A stretch of 64,000 nucleotides of DNA from Wenjunlia tyrosinilytica (GTDB lineage: Bacteria; Actinomycetota; Actinomycetes; Streptomycetales; Streptomycetaceae): contig NZ_BMMS01000009.1 of the NCBI RefSeq assembly GCF_014646055.1, positions 124,001-188,000 of the forward strand, in the 5' to 3' direction. The translations under genes and the position numbers were made by a program. A model generated the notes under the pieces. It had not been told where the DNA came from. It saw only the letters and a program-made list of their open reading frames with translations, and searched no databases. Shown here piece after piece: positions 25,606 through 34,378 of the stretch. Position 1 is the stretch's first letter; every line of letters begins with the position of its first letter.

Positions 25606-25816
25606 ACCGATGGTTGGGTCATCACCCGGTCGAGCAGCTCACGGCCCGAGCGCCGCCCCGCCGCGCGGCCGCCGCCGCCCCGCCGCCACCGCCGCGCCAC
25701 AGCGCCGCCGCGCCACAGCCGCCGCCACCACCGCCACCGGGAAGTGATGCCCCGGACGTCACCCGGCGTGCCGTTTCGCGTCCGCAGGGGCACCATGTCG
25801 AGGAGGAGGTGCCGCC

Positions 25817-26020
25817 ATGGAGCATGAGATGCGCGCCGAGATCCACCCGGGGTCGAGCCGAGTGAAGATCTGGCACATGGTGCGCAAGACCGGCAGTGTG
25901 GCCATGTGCGGCCGCGAGCTCGAAGCCGGCTCCCCCACACGGAGCGATGAGGCCTGGGGGAGCACGGAGGAGCCGTTCTGCCACTCGTGCGGGGCCATGT
26001 ACCTGCGCGAAGTGCCGTAA
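25817..26020 (+). CDS. small putative zinc-binding protein
   Basis: 67 residues. ATG 25817 has a strong GAGGAGG upstream. The protein has a Cys pair layout MCGREL and FCHSCGAMYL about 27 residues later, compatible with a single zinc site. The loop between them is Ser/Thr/Glu-rich. It resembles small actinomycete proteins of unknown function. No partner is obvious; the neighbours are the mod operon (divergent) and corA (convergent). Confidence 0.7.
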   Translation: MEHEMRAEIHPGSSRVKIWHMVRKTGSVAMCGRELEAGSPTRSDEAWGSTEEPFCHSCGAMYLREVP

Positions 26021-26052
26021 CGGCTCCGGTCCCCCGTGACCGGCCCCGTTCG

Positions 26053-27243
26053 CTACAGCCAGTCGCGGCGTTTGAAGACCAGGTAGAGCACCAGGCAGAC
26101 CACGGCCATCAACAGCAGGGCGAACGGGTAGCCGCCGAGCCAGTGCAGCTCCGGCATGTGGTCGAAGTTCATGCCGTAGACGGTGCCGATGAGCGTGGGC
26201 GCGAAAAGGATCGCCGCCCAGGAGGAGATCTTCTTGATCTCGTCGTTCTGCGCGTTGCTGGCCTCGGCGAGACGGCGCATCTCCTCGTTCTGCGCCTGCG
26301 TCACCAGCGTGGCGTTGACCGACATGATGTCGGTGAGCATCTGCCGGAAGCCGTCCACCCGCTCCACCACCGTGGTGGCGTGGTCGGCGACGTCCCGCAG
26401 GTAGCGCTGGAGTTCCTCGTCGGTGCCGTACTTCTCGAAGCCCGCGGCGAGCCCCTCCAGCATCTCCAGCAGCGGCCGGGTCGCCCGCTGGAACTCCACG
26501 ACCTCCCGGGACAGCTCGTAGATACGCCGGGAGACCTTGGGGTCGCCGCCGAAGACCTCGGTCTCGATCTCGTCGATGTCGTTCTGGAGCCCCGCCACCA
26601 CGGGGGCGTAGCCGTCGACCACGGCGTCCAGCACCGCGTAGAGCACCGCCTCCGGCCCCAGCCGGAGCAGATCGGGGTCGTCCTCCATCCGGCGGCGCAC
26701 GGCGGCGAGGTCCGGGGCCTGGCTGTGGCGCACGGTCAGCACAAAGCCGGGGCCCACGAACAGGTGCAGCTCGCCGAAGTCGACCTCCTCGGCGGCGTCG
26801 ATGTAGCGGGCTGCGCGCAGGACGACGAAGAGGGTGTCGCCGTAACGTTCCAGCTTGGGCCGCTGGTGGGCCACGATCGCGTCCTCGACCGCCACCTCGT
26901 GCAGCCCGAACTCGTCCGCCGCCGCCAGCAGCTGCGCCTCGGTCGGCCGGTAGAGCCCGATCCAGGCCAGCGAACCCGGGTGGTCGGGCAGCCGGCGCCA
27001 GGCGTCCGCGAGCGTGGGCGGTGAGTCGATGCGGTGGCCGTCGCGGTAGATCGCGGCGTCGATCACACTGCGCTCGACGGGAGTGGCCGCCGGTGTCGGA
27101 CGGGGGTCCATCTCGTGCTCGGGCGCGGTGGGCACGGCTGGGGGCGGGGCACCGCGGTGGGAGCCGTCACCGGCGGGGTTCGCCGCGTTGGAGCGGCTGC
27201 CGCGCTTGGTGGGCAGGAGGGCACGAGGGCGCCAGTCGGACAT
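26053..27243 (-). CDS. corA: CorA-family magnesium/cobalt transporter (first copy)
   Basis: 396 residues. A long cytoplasmic domain contains VAVEDAIVAHQRPKLERYGDTLFVVLRAA and coiled helices. Two C-terminal membrane helices follow, with the pore signature YGMNFDHMPEL between them and a basic tail (FKRRDWL). CorA forms pentameric Mg2+/Co2+ channels. ATG 27243 is fixed by GGAGG five nt upstream; further upstream the frame is not protein-like. About 55 Pro/Ala/Arg-rich residues precede the conserved domain. It is divergent from a second corA 220 bp away. Confidence 0.93.
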   Translation of the reverse strand: MSDWRPRALLPTKRGSRSNAANPAGDGSHRGAPPPAVPTAPEHEMDPRPTPAATPVERSVIDAAIYRDGHRIDSPPTLADAWRRLPDHPGSLAWIGLYRPTEAQLLAAADEFGLHEVAVEDAIVAHQRPKLERYGDTLFVVLRAARYIDAAEEVDFGELHLFVGPGFVLTVRHSQAPDLAAVRRRMEDDPDLLRLGPEAVLYAVLDAVVDGYAPVVAGLQNDIDEIETEVFGGDPKVSRRIYELSREVVEFQRATRPLLEMLEGLAAGFEKYGTDEELQRYLRDVADHATTVVERVDGFRQMLTDIMSVNATLVTQAQNEEMRRLAEASNAQNDEIKKISSWAAILFAPTLIGTVYGMNFDHMPELHWLGGYPFALLLMAVVCLVLYLVFKRRDWL

Positions 27244-27463
27244 GGGGACCTCCGAGGCGAGGAGAGCGCTGCGGATGCTTCGGGCAACCAGGGCAGCTTC
27301 ACCGCTGCGCTGATGAGAACCGTTCGGCTTCAGTGCGTACTGGGAGGTTGGCTGCTCATGGCGGGCCCCACCTCCTGTGTCTCCTCGTGGATTCTCGGCC
27401 GGGGTCAGGCTATACCAGTGCGGACGGGCGGACAGCCCAACGCCCAACCCGAAGGAGCCCGCC

Positions 27464-28558
27464 ATGTCGATGATCCGCAGTCTCCGGAAGGCGGTGCGCC
27501 TCCCGCACCGCCGACCGAAGGTCGACCTCAGCCATCCCGCCCGCTCCCCGCTGGGCAGCTCGGTCGTGAACTGCGTGGTCTACCTCGACGGCAAGCGGCA
27601 GACCGGCCACTGCCCGGCGGGCGAGGCCATCGCCCGCGTCCGCAAGTCCGGCAACGGCTTCGTCTGGATCGGCCTGCACGAACCCAGCCAGGCGGAGATC
27701 GCCGATGTCGCCGAGCTGTTCGGGCTGCACCCGCTGGCCGTCGAGGACGCCGTCCACGCCCACCAGCGGCCCAAGGTGGAGACGTACGACGAGACGCTGT
27801 TCACGGTGGTCAAGACCGTCCGCTACGTCGAGCACGACCGCCTGACCGCCACCAGCGAGGTCGTGGACACCGGCGAGATCATGGTCTTCACGGGGCCGGA
27901 CTTCGTCATCTCGGTCCGCCATGGGCGGCACGGCTCCCTCGGCCCGCTGCGCGAGGAACTCGAGGCCGACCCCGCCCGGCTGGCCAAGGGCCCGGCGGCC
28001 GTGCTGCACGCGATAGTGGACCACGTCGTGGACGACTACCTCGTGGTCACCTCGGCCGTTCAGGACGACATCGACGTGGTCGAGACCGACGTCTTCGCCC
28101 ACCGATCCGGCCGTGGCACCGACCCCACCCGGATCTACCAGCTCAAACGCGAGCTGCTGGAGCTGAAGCGGGCCGTGGCACCGCTGGACCGCCCCCTCCA
28201 GGCGCTGTCCACCCAGCCGGTCCCCATGATCGACCTGGACACCCGCAAGTACTTCCGCGACGTCTCCGACCACCTCGCCCAGGTCACCGAGCGGATCACC
28301 GCCTTCGACGACCTGCTCAACTCGATCCTCCAGGCGAATCTGGCGCAGGTGACCGTCGCCCAGAACGAGGACATGCGCAAGATCAGCGCCTGGGTCGCGA
28401 TCATCGCCGTCCCCACCATGGTGTGCGCCATCTACGGCATGAACTTCGACCACATGCCGGAGTTGCGCTGGACGTACAGCTACCCCGTCGTCATCGTGCT
28501 GATGGTCGTGGCGTGCGTGGTCATCCACCGCGGATTCCGGCGCAACGGGTGGCTGTGA
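27464..28558 (+). CDS. corA: CorA-family magnesium/cobalt transporter (second copy)
   Basis: 364 residues. It shares with the divergent neighbour the motifs FVWIGLHEPSQAE, AVEDAVHAHQRPKVETYDETLF and the pore signature YGMNFDHMPEL between two C-terminal helices. The N-terminus is shorter and basic (RKAVRLPHRRPK). ATG 27464 is preceded by GAAGGAG. The two copies look like an old duplication, and the shared 220-bp region must hold both promoters. No Mg-responsive RNA fold was recognised in it. Confidence 0.93.
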   Translation: MSMIRSLRKAVRLPHRRPKVDLSHPARSPLGSSVVNCVVYLDGKRQTGHCPAGEAIARVRKSGNGFVWIGLHEPSQAEIADVAELFGLHPLAVEDAVHAHQRPKVETYDETLFTVVKTVRYVEHDRLTATSEVVDTGEIMVFTGPDFVISVRHGRHGSLGPLREELEADPARLAKGPAAVLHAIVDHVVDDYLVVTSAVQDDIDVVETDVFAHRSGRGTDPTRIYQLKRELLELKRAVAPLDRPLQALSTQPVPMIDLDTRKYFRDVSDHLAQVTERITAFDDLLNSILQANLAQVTVAQNEDMRKISAWVAIIAVPTMVCAIYGMNFDHMPELRWTYSYPVVIVLMVVACVVIHRGFRRNGWL

Positions 28559-28585
28559 CCTCCTGATCCGGGGATCATCGCTGGT

Positions 28586-30106
28586 ATGACCGACTCCGCT
28601 CCCGGAAGCGTCCGTCTCTCCGAGGCGAGGGGGCGGTGGGTATTGACGACCACCGTTCTCGGCTCCGGCATGGCGATGCTGGACAGCACGGTCGTCAACG
28701 TCGCCCTCCCCCACATCGGCGAGGACCTGGGCGCGGATCTGGCCGGCCTCCAGTGGACCGTCAACGCCTACATGCTCACGCTCGCGGGACTGATCCTGCT
28801 CGGCGGGGCGCTCGGGGACCGCTTCGGGCGTCGCCGGGTATTCGTCCTGGGCGTGGTGTGGTTCGCGCTGGCCTCCCTGCTGTGCGGGATGGCGCCGAAC
28901 GCCGGGGTGCTGATCATCGCCCGGGCGCTGCAGGGCATCGGCGGTGCGCTGCTGACGCCGGGCTCGCTGGCGCTGATCCAGTCCACCTTCCATCCCGACG
29001 ACCGGGCGCGCGCTGTCGGCGCCTGGTCCGGGCTCGGCGGGGTGGCGGCGGCGGTCGGACCGTTCCTGGGCGGCTGGCTGGTGGACGGTCCCGGCTGGCG
29101 GTGGGTGTTCCTGATCAATCTGCCGGTCGCGGCGGTGTGCGTACCCGTGGCGCTGCGGCACGTTCCGGAGTCGAGCGATCCCCGCCAGGCGGGACGGACC
29201 TTCGACGTCACGGGGGCGGCGCTCGCCGCGCTGTCCCTCGGCTCCTTGACGTATGCGCTGATCGCGGCTCCGGGGCGGGGCGCGTCGGCACAGGTGGTGC
29301 TCCCGGCGGTGGCCGGGGTGCTGCTCGGTGCGGCGTTTGTGGCGGTGGAGCGGCGCCGGGCGGACCCGATGCTGCCGCTGGAGATCTTCCGGTCCCGCCA
29401 GTTCACGGCCGTCAACGCCGTCACCGTGTGCGTGTACGCGGCCTTCGGCGGCTTCTTCTTCCTCGCCGTGCTGGACCTTCAGGTGGTGGCCGGGTACTCG
29501 GCGCTCCAGGCGGGCACCGCGCTCCTGCCCACAACGATCATGATGCTGCTGCTGTCGGCCCGCTCCGGCCAGCTCGGGCAGCGCATCGGCCCGCGCATCC
29601 CGCTCACCGTGGGCCCGCTGCTGTGCGCGGCCGGCATGCTGTTGATCACCCGGGTCGGGCCGCACGCCGTGTACTGGCGCGATGTGCTGCCGGCGCTGCT
29701 GATCCTCGGCCTGGGCATGGTCGCCCTGGTGGCCCCCCTGACCGCGACCGTCCTGGCGTCCGTGGACGTGGGGCGGGCGGGTCTGGCCAGCGGGGTCAAC
29801 AACGCCGCCGCGCGGGCCGCCGGTCTCATCGCGGTGGCCGCGCTCCCGCTGCTGGCGGGGACGAGCCCGGAGGCCTACCGGTCGGCGACGGAGTTCTCGC
29901 GGACCTTCCGCCGGGCCATGCCGTTGTGCGCGGGGATCCTGGTGGTGGGCTCGCTGATCGCGTGGTTCACGGTCCGCTCGAATGTCCTGGCACGCGCCCC
30001 CGAGGAGGAGGGCGCCTGCGCCCCGGAGTGCCGGATGCACTGCGGGATGGTCTCGCCGCCACTCGACCCCGGCCACACACGGACGACGCCGACGCACGCG
30101 TCCTGA
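28586..30106 (+). CDS. MFS drug exporter, EmrB/QacA (DHA2) type
   Basis: 506 residues with about 14 hydrophobic helices. Family motifs are LDSTVVNVALPHIGEDL in helix 1, the loop LGGALGDRFGRRRVFVLG (motif A) and LQGIGGALLTPGSLALIQ (motif C region). It exports hydrophobic compounds by proton antiport. The C-terminus is a hydrophilic tail with three Cys/Met-rich residues (ACAPECRMHCGM). It starts 27 nt after corA, possibly as a read-through partner. No TetR-type regulator adjoins it. Confidence 0.9.
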   Translation: MTDSAPGSVRLSEARGRWVLTTTVLGSGMAMLDSTVVNVALPHIGEDLGADLAGLQWTVNAYMLTLAGLILLGGALGDRFGRRRVFVLGVVWFALASLLCGMAPNAGVLIIARALQGIGGALLTPGSLALIQSTFHPDDRARAVGAWSGLGGVAAAVGPFLGGWLVDGPGWRWVFLINLPVAAVCVPVALRHVPESSDPRQAGRTFDVTGAALAALSLGSLTYALIAAPGRGASAQVVLPAVAGVLLGAAFVAVERRRADPMLPLEIFRSRQFTAVNAVTVCVYAAFGGFFFLAVLDLQVVAGYSALQAGTALLPTTIMMLLLSARSGQLGQRIGPRIPLTVGPLLCAAGMLLITRVGPHAVYWRDVLPALLILGLGMVALVAPLTATVLASVDVGRAGLASGVNNAAARAAGLIAVAALPLLAGTSPEAYRSATEFSRTFRRAMPLCAGILVVGSLIAWFTVRSNVLARAPEEEGACAPECRMHCGMVSPPLDPGHTRTTPTHAS

Positions 30107-30305
30107 CCACCCGTACGACGCCGGGGCCATCAGGGCCGGGCGCCGCGGGTCGGCGCGTCGGCGGGTCGGCGGGGCGCGGGCAGCCGATGAAGGCGCCCGC
30201 ACCCCCGCCCACGAAGGAGCTCGGCGCTCGAGGACCTCGGTACTGAAGGGGTCGGCACTGAAGGGGTCGGCACGAAAGTCGCTCGCGCGAACGAACCCCG
30301 CGAAC

Positions 30306-30992
30306 TCAAGCCGCCTTGGTGCCCGTCAGATGCGCGAACACCACGATGTTGTCCGCGTAGTGGTGCGCCTTCGCCGAGAAGTCCCCACCGCAGGTGATCA
30401 GGCGCAGGCCCGCGTGATCGAGGTTGCGGTAGACCTCGATGGTGGGAAACCTCTCCTTGGCGTAGCGGGCGGTGCGGTCCACCGTGAACACGGCCGTGGT
30501 GCCGTCCTGGCGGCCGACCTCGACGGTGTCGCCCTTCTTCATCTGGGCGAGGCGGAAGAACACCCCGGGCGAGCCGTTCCAGGTCACATGCCCGGCGATC
30601 ACCGAGGGGCCGAGGGCGCCCGGTGTGGGACCGGGGGTGAACCAGCCGGCCTTGTCGGGGTCGCGAGGGGTCTGCATGGCCTGCTTGGCGTCGAGGCCGA
30701 GGCGCTCCAGCGACGAGGAGACATTCAGGCTCGGGATGCTGATCTGCTCGGGGGCGGACGCCTTGAGCACCGTTCCCCTGACCTTCGTTCCGGCGCGGGC
30801 CGAGTCGTGCCCCTGGTGCTGTCCCTGCTGTCCCTGCTGCTGTGCGGCGGGGCCCTGCGGTGGAGCCGGGTCCTGGCGGCCCATGGCGACCACGATCAGC
30901 GCGACGGCGACCAGGGCGAGGACTGCTGAGCCGATGTAGAGCGGGCGGCGGCCACGTCGTGGTCCGGCCGCGTGCTGGGAGGAGTTGGCCAT
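30306..30992 (-). CDS. class F-like sortase
   Basis: 228 residues. An N-terminal membrane helix (LYIGSAVLALVAVALIVVAM) is followed by a Gln/Pro/Gly-rich stalk. The sortase barrel has catalytic His in VIAGHVTW and catalytic Cys in RLITCGGDF. The catalytic Arg expected after the Cys is not obvious: the stretch there reads AHHYADNIVVF. Sortases attach surface proteins by cleaving a C-terminal sorting signal. It lies 19 nt downstream of a CHRD-domain surface protein, its possible substrate. Confidence 0.85.
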   Translation of the reverse strand: MANSSQHAAGPRRGRRPLYIGSAVLALVAVALIVVAMGRQDPAPPQGPAAQQQGQQGQHQGHDSARAGTKVRGTVLKASAPEQISIPSLNVSSSLERLGLDAKQAMQTPRDPDKAGWFTPGPTPGALGPSVIAGHVTWNGSPGVFFRLAQMKKGDTVEVGRQDGTTAVFTVDRTARYAKERFPTIEVYRNLDHAGLRLITCGGDFSAKAHHYADNIVVFAHLTGTKAA

Positions 30993-31011
30993 CGTCGTGT
31001 CCCGTCCGCCC

Positions 31012-31794
31012 TCAGCCTTCTTGTCCTTGCTCGCGCCTGCGGGCCAGGAACCAGGCCCCGGCCGCGCCCGCGAGCGTCACCCCGCCCACACCGAACATCG
31101 CCGGGGACTCGATTCCCGCGGTGGACCCGGAGCCGGTCTCCACACCGCCTGCGGGCATGGCGCCGACCGAGGCTCCCTCGACCTCACCGCAGTCGGTGGG
31201 GGCGGTGGCCTCCTGGGGCAGCTTGGGGTCGAGTTCGCTCTTGCCCTTGCCGAAGTCGTACTTGCCGTTCTTGTTCGGGTCGATGCCGTGCTGGACGATG
31301 TGCAGGTCCTGGATGTGGTCGGCGACGTCCTGCGAGACGGCGATGGTCCGCTCGTAGGACAGGTGCCCGGTGCTGTCGGCGTTCGGCATACGGTCCACCG
31401 CGAGCCCGCTCTTCGCCGAGGTGTCGCCTTCCGTGGTCAGCGAGATATTGATGTCGCCGTACATGGGCACGGCCTCGGTGGTGGTGACGATGCCGTCGCC
31501 GTCGGCGTCCGCGCTGGCGTCGGGGCAGTGGAAGTTGTGGCCCTCCGTGGAGCCGTGGAGGTGCTGGGCGTGCGGGGCGCCCGGGGTGAGGCCGTCGGCC
31601 TCGATCTTCACAGTCAGCTGGGTGCCGTTCACCCCGAGCATGACGGTGCCGGTCGCACCGCTGTTGTTGAGCGACTCCAGATTGATCTGGAACGCTGAGC
31701 CCGGGGCCGCGCTCGCGGGCGCCGCGGCGGCGAGAGCGAAGATGGTGGGCAGGGCGGCAAGCACGGCGAACCGCGCGGTGCGCTTGGCTTTCAC
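31012..31794 (-). CDS. secreted CHRD-domain protein with C-terminal membrane anchor
   Basis: 260 residues. Signal peptide (residues 1-29, ending APASAAPG), then a CHRD-like domain (LTVKIEADGLTPGAPHAQHLHG) and acidic DADGDG and DPNKNGKYDFGKG stretches resembling calcium loops. A Gly/Ser linker precedes a C-terminal helix with the tail FLARRREQGQEG. That tail has sorting-signal architecture, but no LPXTG or LAXTG stands before it (the stretch reads GIESPAMFG). It starts at GTG 31794 and shares an operon with the sortase. Confidence 0.8.
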   Translation of the reverse strand: MKAKRTARFAVLAALPTIFALAAAAPASAAPGSAFQINLESLNNSGATGTVMLGVNGTQLTVKIEADGLTPGAPHAQHLHGSTEGHNFHCPDASADADGDGIVTTTEAVPMYGDINISLTTEGDTSAKSGLAVDRMPNADSTGHLSYERTIAVSQDVADHIQDLHIVQHGIDPNKNGKYDFGKGKSELDPKLPQEATAPTDCGEVEGASVGAMPAGGVETGSGSTAGIESPAMFGVGGVTLAGAAGAWFLARRREQGQEG

Positions 31795-32236
31795 GGTCTC
31801 TCATCCCCTTGATCGCGGCTGCCCCTCCGTTGAGGACAACCACCCGGTGGTCGTGGCACAGGCGCGGTGTTTCCTTGCCTGCACTCTGGGTTTCGGAGCG
31901 GGAAGGGGCGTGGATTGGTCCCGGCGGCAACTTCCGTCCCGGACATGTCGTCAGGGCCCGGGTCGCGCAGGTCAGTCGGGGGTGGCCCGCGGGGAACCGG
32001 GATCGGCGCAGGCGATTTCGAGGACGAGCCCATTCCCCGAGTCGGCCAAACCTTTGAAGTAGATGGGCACGATGCCGGCACCCGGGTTGCCGACGGGGGC
32101 GGTGAACGGGGCGGCAACTGGGGCGGTGACGGGGCGGTGACCGCGGAACACCGAACGCCCCGGACCACTGGGGTCCGGGGCGTTCGCCTACGTGCTCACC
32201 CTAGGTACACACACGGCACAGGGCCGCGCGGGACGG
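31795..32236. other. intergenic region between CHRD gene and protease gene
   Basis: The 442 bp contain the promoter of the CHRD/sortase operon near 31800-31900 and the protease terminator at 32152-32186. No gene is convincing on either strand. Confidence 0.6.
32152..32186 (-). terminator. terminator of the trypsin-like protease gene
   Basis: A perfect 15-bp stem, CGAACGCCCCGGACC and GGTCCGGGGCGTTCG, with a 5-nt loop, about 50 nt beyond the stop codon. Confidence 0.9.
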
Positions 32237-33256
32237 TCAGGTGTCGTTGCCGACCTGGTTGTACAGCTTGCGGACAGCCTCACCGAAGTAGGGGCTCTCG
32301 TTGCCGACCTTGTCGTAGTCAAGGGTGCTCTGGACACCGTTGGCGTAGCCGAGCATCGAGGTGGTGCTGAACTTGCGGAACCACGGGCCGCCGCTCGAGC
32401 CGCCGTTGAGGTTGCAGTTGGGGAGCTTGAGCCGCCCAGCCGAGTTCTCCTGCTGCGTGGTGCCCTTGCACAGCCACTGGGTCCGGCCGTCGAACGGGCT
32501 GGCGGCCGGGTAGCCGTACACTCGCACGCTCACCTTGTGCGGGTAGTTGAACGAGATTCCGTTACCGCCCACACGGCTGACCAGGGTCTTGCCGTTCTGC
32601 TTGTAGACCGTCACAAAGCCGACGTCGTAGCGGAAGTCGGTCTTCGTCGACCAGGCGCTGAAGGTGTTCAGGCGCTTGGCGGAGAAGCGGCCGTAAGGCT
32701 CCTTCCCCTTGTAGTACTTGGGGACGAAGATCCACTTTTGCATCCACTTCTTGCCCTTGCCGCCGTGCACGCAGTGCCCGGCCGTCAGGACAAGCAGCTT
32801 CGAGGAGCTGTTGATCGCGCTGGCCGAGCAGACGTAGTTCTTCTTGTCGCTCGGGTTGTAGAAGAAGACCTTGCCCACGGAACGCACGCTCTTCGCGCGC
32901 ACCGCACGCCCGCCGGCACGGTCGGCGGCCGAGTCGGACACCGCGTCCGCGACCGGAGCGGAACCGGCGTAGCTGGTCGGCGCGCCCTTCTCGACACGCT
33001 CGCTGATCGCTCCCGGGTTCACCTTCGGGGCCTTCGGGCCGGAAGCCGGGATCGCCTGACGCATGCGCTCGGGCGTCCAGTAGTCCTGCGCACGCTGCGA
33101 GTCGATCGCGGAACCCGCGGACGAGGAGACAACGGTGTCCGCGGCGGTGTGCTTCGGAGTGCTGGCGTGTCCCTGCACCCCCGTGGTGAGGACGAGCGCC
33201 GAAGAGGCAAGAGCTGCAACGGCCCAGGTTTTCCGCCTGATTGACCGATTTGTCAC
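32237..33256 (-). CDS. secreted trypsin-like serine protease
   Basis: 339 residues. A signal peptide with a basic start and hydrophobic core (KTWAVAALASSALVLTTG) leads to a pro-region of about 100 residues. The protease domain has the complete triad: His in LTAGHCVHG, Asp in FRYDVGFVTV and Ser in NGGSSGGPW. It belongs to the glutamyl endopeptidase/trypsin-like clan and acts outside the cell. GTG 33256 is preferred over ATG 33268 because GGGGGA lies just before the GTG and nothing precedes the ATG. Confidence 0.9.
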   Translation of the reverse strand: MTNRSIRRKTWAVAALASSALVLTTGVQGHASTPKHTAADTVVSSSAGSAIDSQRAQDYWTPERMRQAIPASGPKAPKVNPGAISERVEKGAPTSYAGSAPVADAVSDSAADRAGGRAVRAKSVRSVGKVFFYNPSDKKNYVCSASAINSSSKLLVLTAGHCVHGGKGKKWMQKWIFVPKYYKGKEPYGRFSAKRLNTFSAWSTKTDFRYDVGFVTVYKQNGKTLVSRVGGNGISFNYPHKVSVRVYGYPAASPFDGRTQWLCKGTTQQENSAGRLKLPNCNLNGGSSGGPWFRKFSTTSMLGYANGVQSTLDYDKVGNESPYFGEAVRKLYNQVGNDT

Positions 33257-33487
33257 TGATTCCCCCATGCTTGTGGTCACTGACGGTAGTAAGTGAACCA
33301 CGATGGGATCTTCATATGATCAACATTTAGCAACGGGTATTCAACAGCCCTGTCCCGAACGGCATATGGCGCCGAACCCGCACGGCGAGACCGACGTCGG
33401 GCCCAACCGGAACGGTGAGGAGGGAACGCACCGGCGCGTGGAAACCCCTTCGCTGCCAGGGCCGCCACCCCCGCGACAATCCCGCTC

Positions 33488-34117
33488 ATGGCTGCCCGAT
33501 CCCCGCGTCTGCGCTTCGAGTCGGACCGGCTCGACGACCACCTCGTCGCAGACGCCGTCATCGACCACCATCACCCCTCGATCCGCGAGAGCGCGGTCGC
33601 ACGGGACCCACACGACGACATCACACACGACGACACCGCGCACGCCGACACCGCGCACGCCGACACCGCGGTGGCCCGAGCGGCTTTCGAGTTCGTCAGG
33701 GACGAGGTGTCGCACTCGGCGGACGTCGGCGAGTGGAGCGCGGCCTACGTGGCCTCCGACGTCCTCCGCGAGCGCAATGGGATCTGCCACGCCAAGTCCC
33801 ACCTCCTGGCAGCGCTCCTGCGTGCCCGGGGCATCCCCACCGGCTTCTGCTACCAGCGCCTGACCGGTGCCACTCCCGGCAGCTTCGCCCTGCACGGCCT
33901 CACCGCGGTCCACCTGGTGTCCGCGAACCCCTGGATCCGCCTCGACGCCCGCGGCAACAAGGAGGGCGCCGACGCCCGCTTCTGCCTGGAAGGCGAACAC
34001 CTGGCCTGGCCGGTCGCCCCTTCCCGGGGCGAGATCGACTACCCGCTGGTCCATACGTCCCCGCCCCCCGCCGTCGTGGCGGCCCTGGCCACCGCCCGCC
34101 CGGGCATCGCGGGCTAG
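33488..34117 (+). CDS. transglutaminase-like domain protein
   Basis: 209 residues, ATG start. It has the transglutaminase-like core with Cys in ERNGICHAKSHLLAALLRARGIP, His in LHGLTAVHL and an acidic partner in WIRLDARG. Proteins of this kind are cysteine peptidases or amidases. Between residues 42 and 62 is an odd His/Asp/Thr/Ala repeat (THDDTA, HADTA, HADTA) encoded by 15-bp repeats at 33629-33672. No signal peptide, so it is cytoplasmic. The substrate is unknown. Confidence 0.85.
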   Translation: MAARSPRLRFESDRLDDHLVADAVIDHHHPSIRESAVARDPHDDITHDDTAHADTAHADTAVARAAFEFVRDEVSHSADVGEWSAAYVASDVLRERNGICHAKSHLLAALLRARGIPTGFCYQRLTGATPGSFALHGLTAVHLVSANPWIRLDARGNKEGADARFCLEGEHLAWPVAPSRGEIDYPLVHTSPPPAVVAALATARPGIAG

Positions 34118-34256
34118 CGGTGGCCAGGCGACAACCTCCCGACGCAGCTGTGGCCCCGAGGCACGGCGAGACCCGCCGGCTCGAGATCACATCCGGGAAG
34201 AGCCCGCGCCGCCGTCCGCGACGGGCCGCACGAGGCTCCGGAACCCCACGCCGAAC

Positions 34257-34280
34257 GCCCGGACCTTGATCGGTCCGGGC
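34257..34280 (+). terminator. hairpin downstream of the transglutaminase-like gene
   Basis: GCCCGGACC and GGTCCGGGC arms around a 6-nt loop. It lies just outside the tRNA-like att copy. Confidence 0.65.
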
Positions 34281-34301
34281 CCTCCGCGTTCTGGATCCGC
34301 C

Positions 34302-34326
34302 AGCCGCCTGCCGGGGTCGAACCGGC
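34302..34326. other. tRNA-Thr 3'-end-like duplicate, candidate att site
   Basis: AGCCGCCTGCCGGGGTCGAA plus the next 5 nt repeat the last 25 nt of the tRNA-Thr gene (38862-38886) with 3 mismatches, in the same orientation. They keep a perfect 5-bp T-stem. No upstream half of a tRNA is present. The copy fits the distal attachment site of an integrated element. Confidence 0.6.
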
Positions 34327-34378
34327 CACCCGAGCCGTCGCAGCGCATGATCCGCCGGCCGCGATTAAGCTTGCAGAG

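Noticed and set aside
27410-30202. A 930-codon open frame on the minus strand
   Set aside because: It is antisense to corA and the MFS gene, which have clear motifs, and its own translation is low complexity.
34302-34340. A second functional tRNA gene
   Set aside because: Only the T-arm and acceptor 3' strand are present; no anticodon or D-arm can be folded upstream. Kept as an att candidate.
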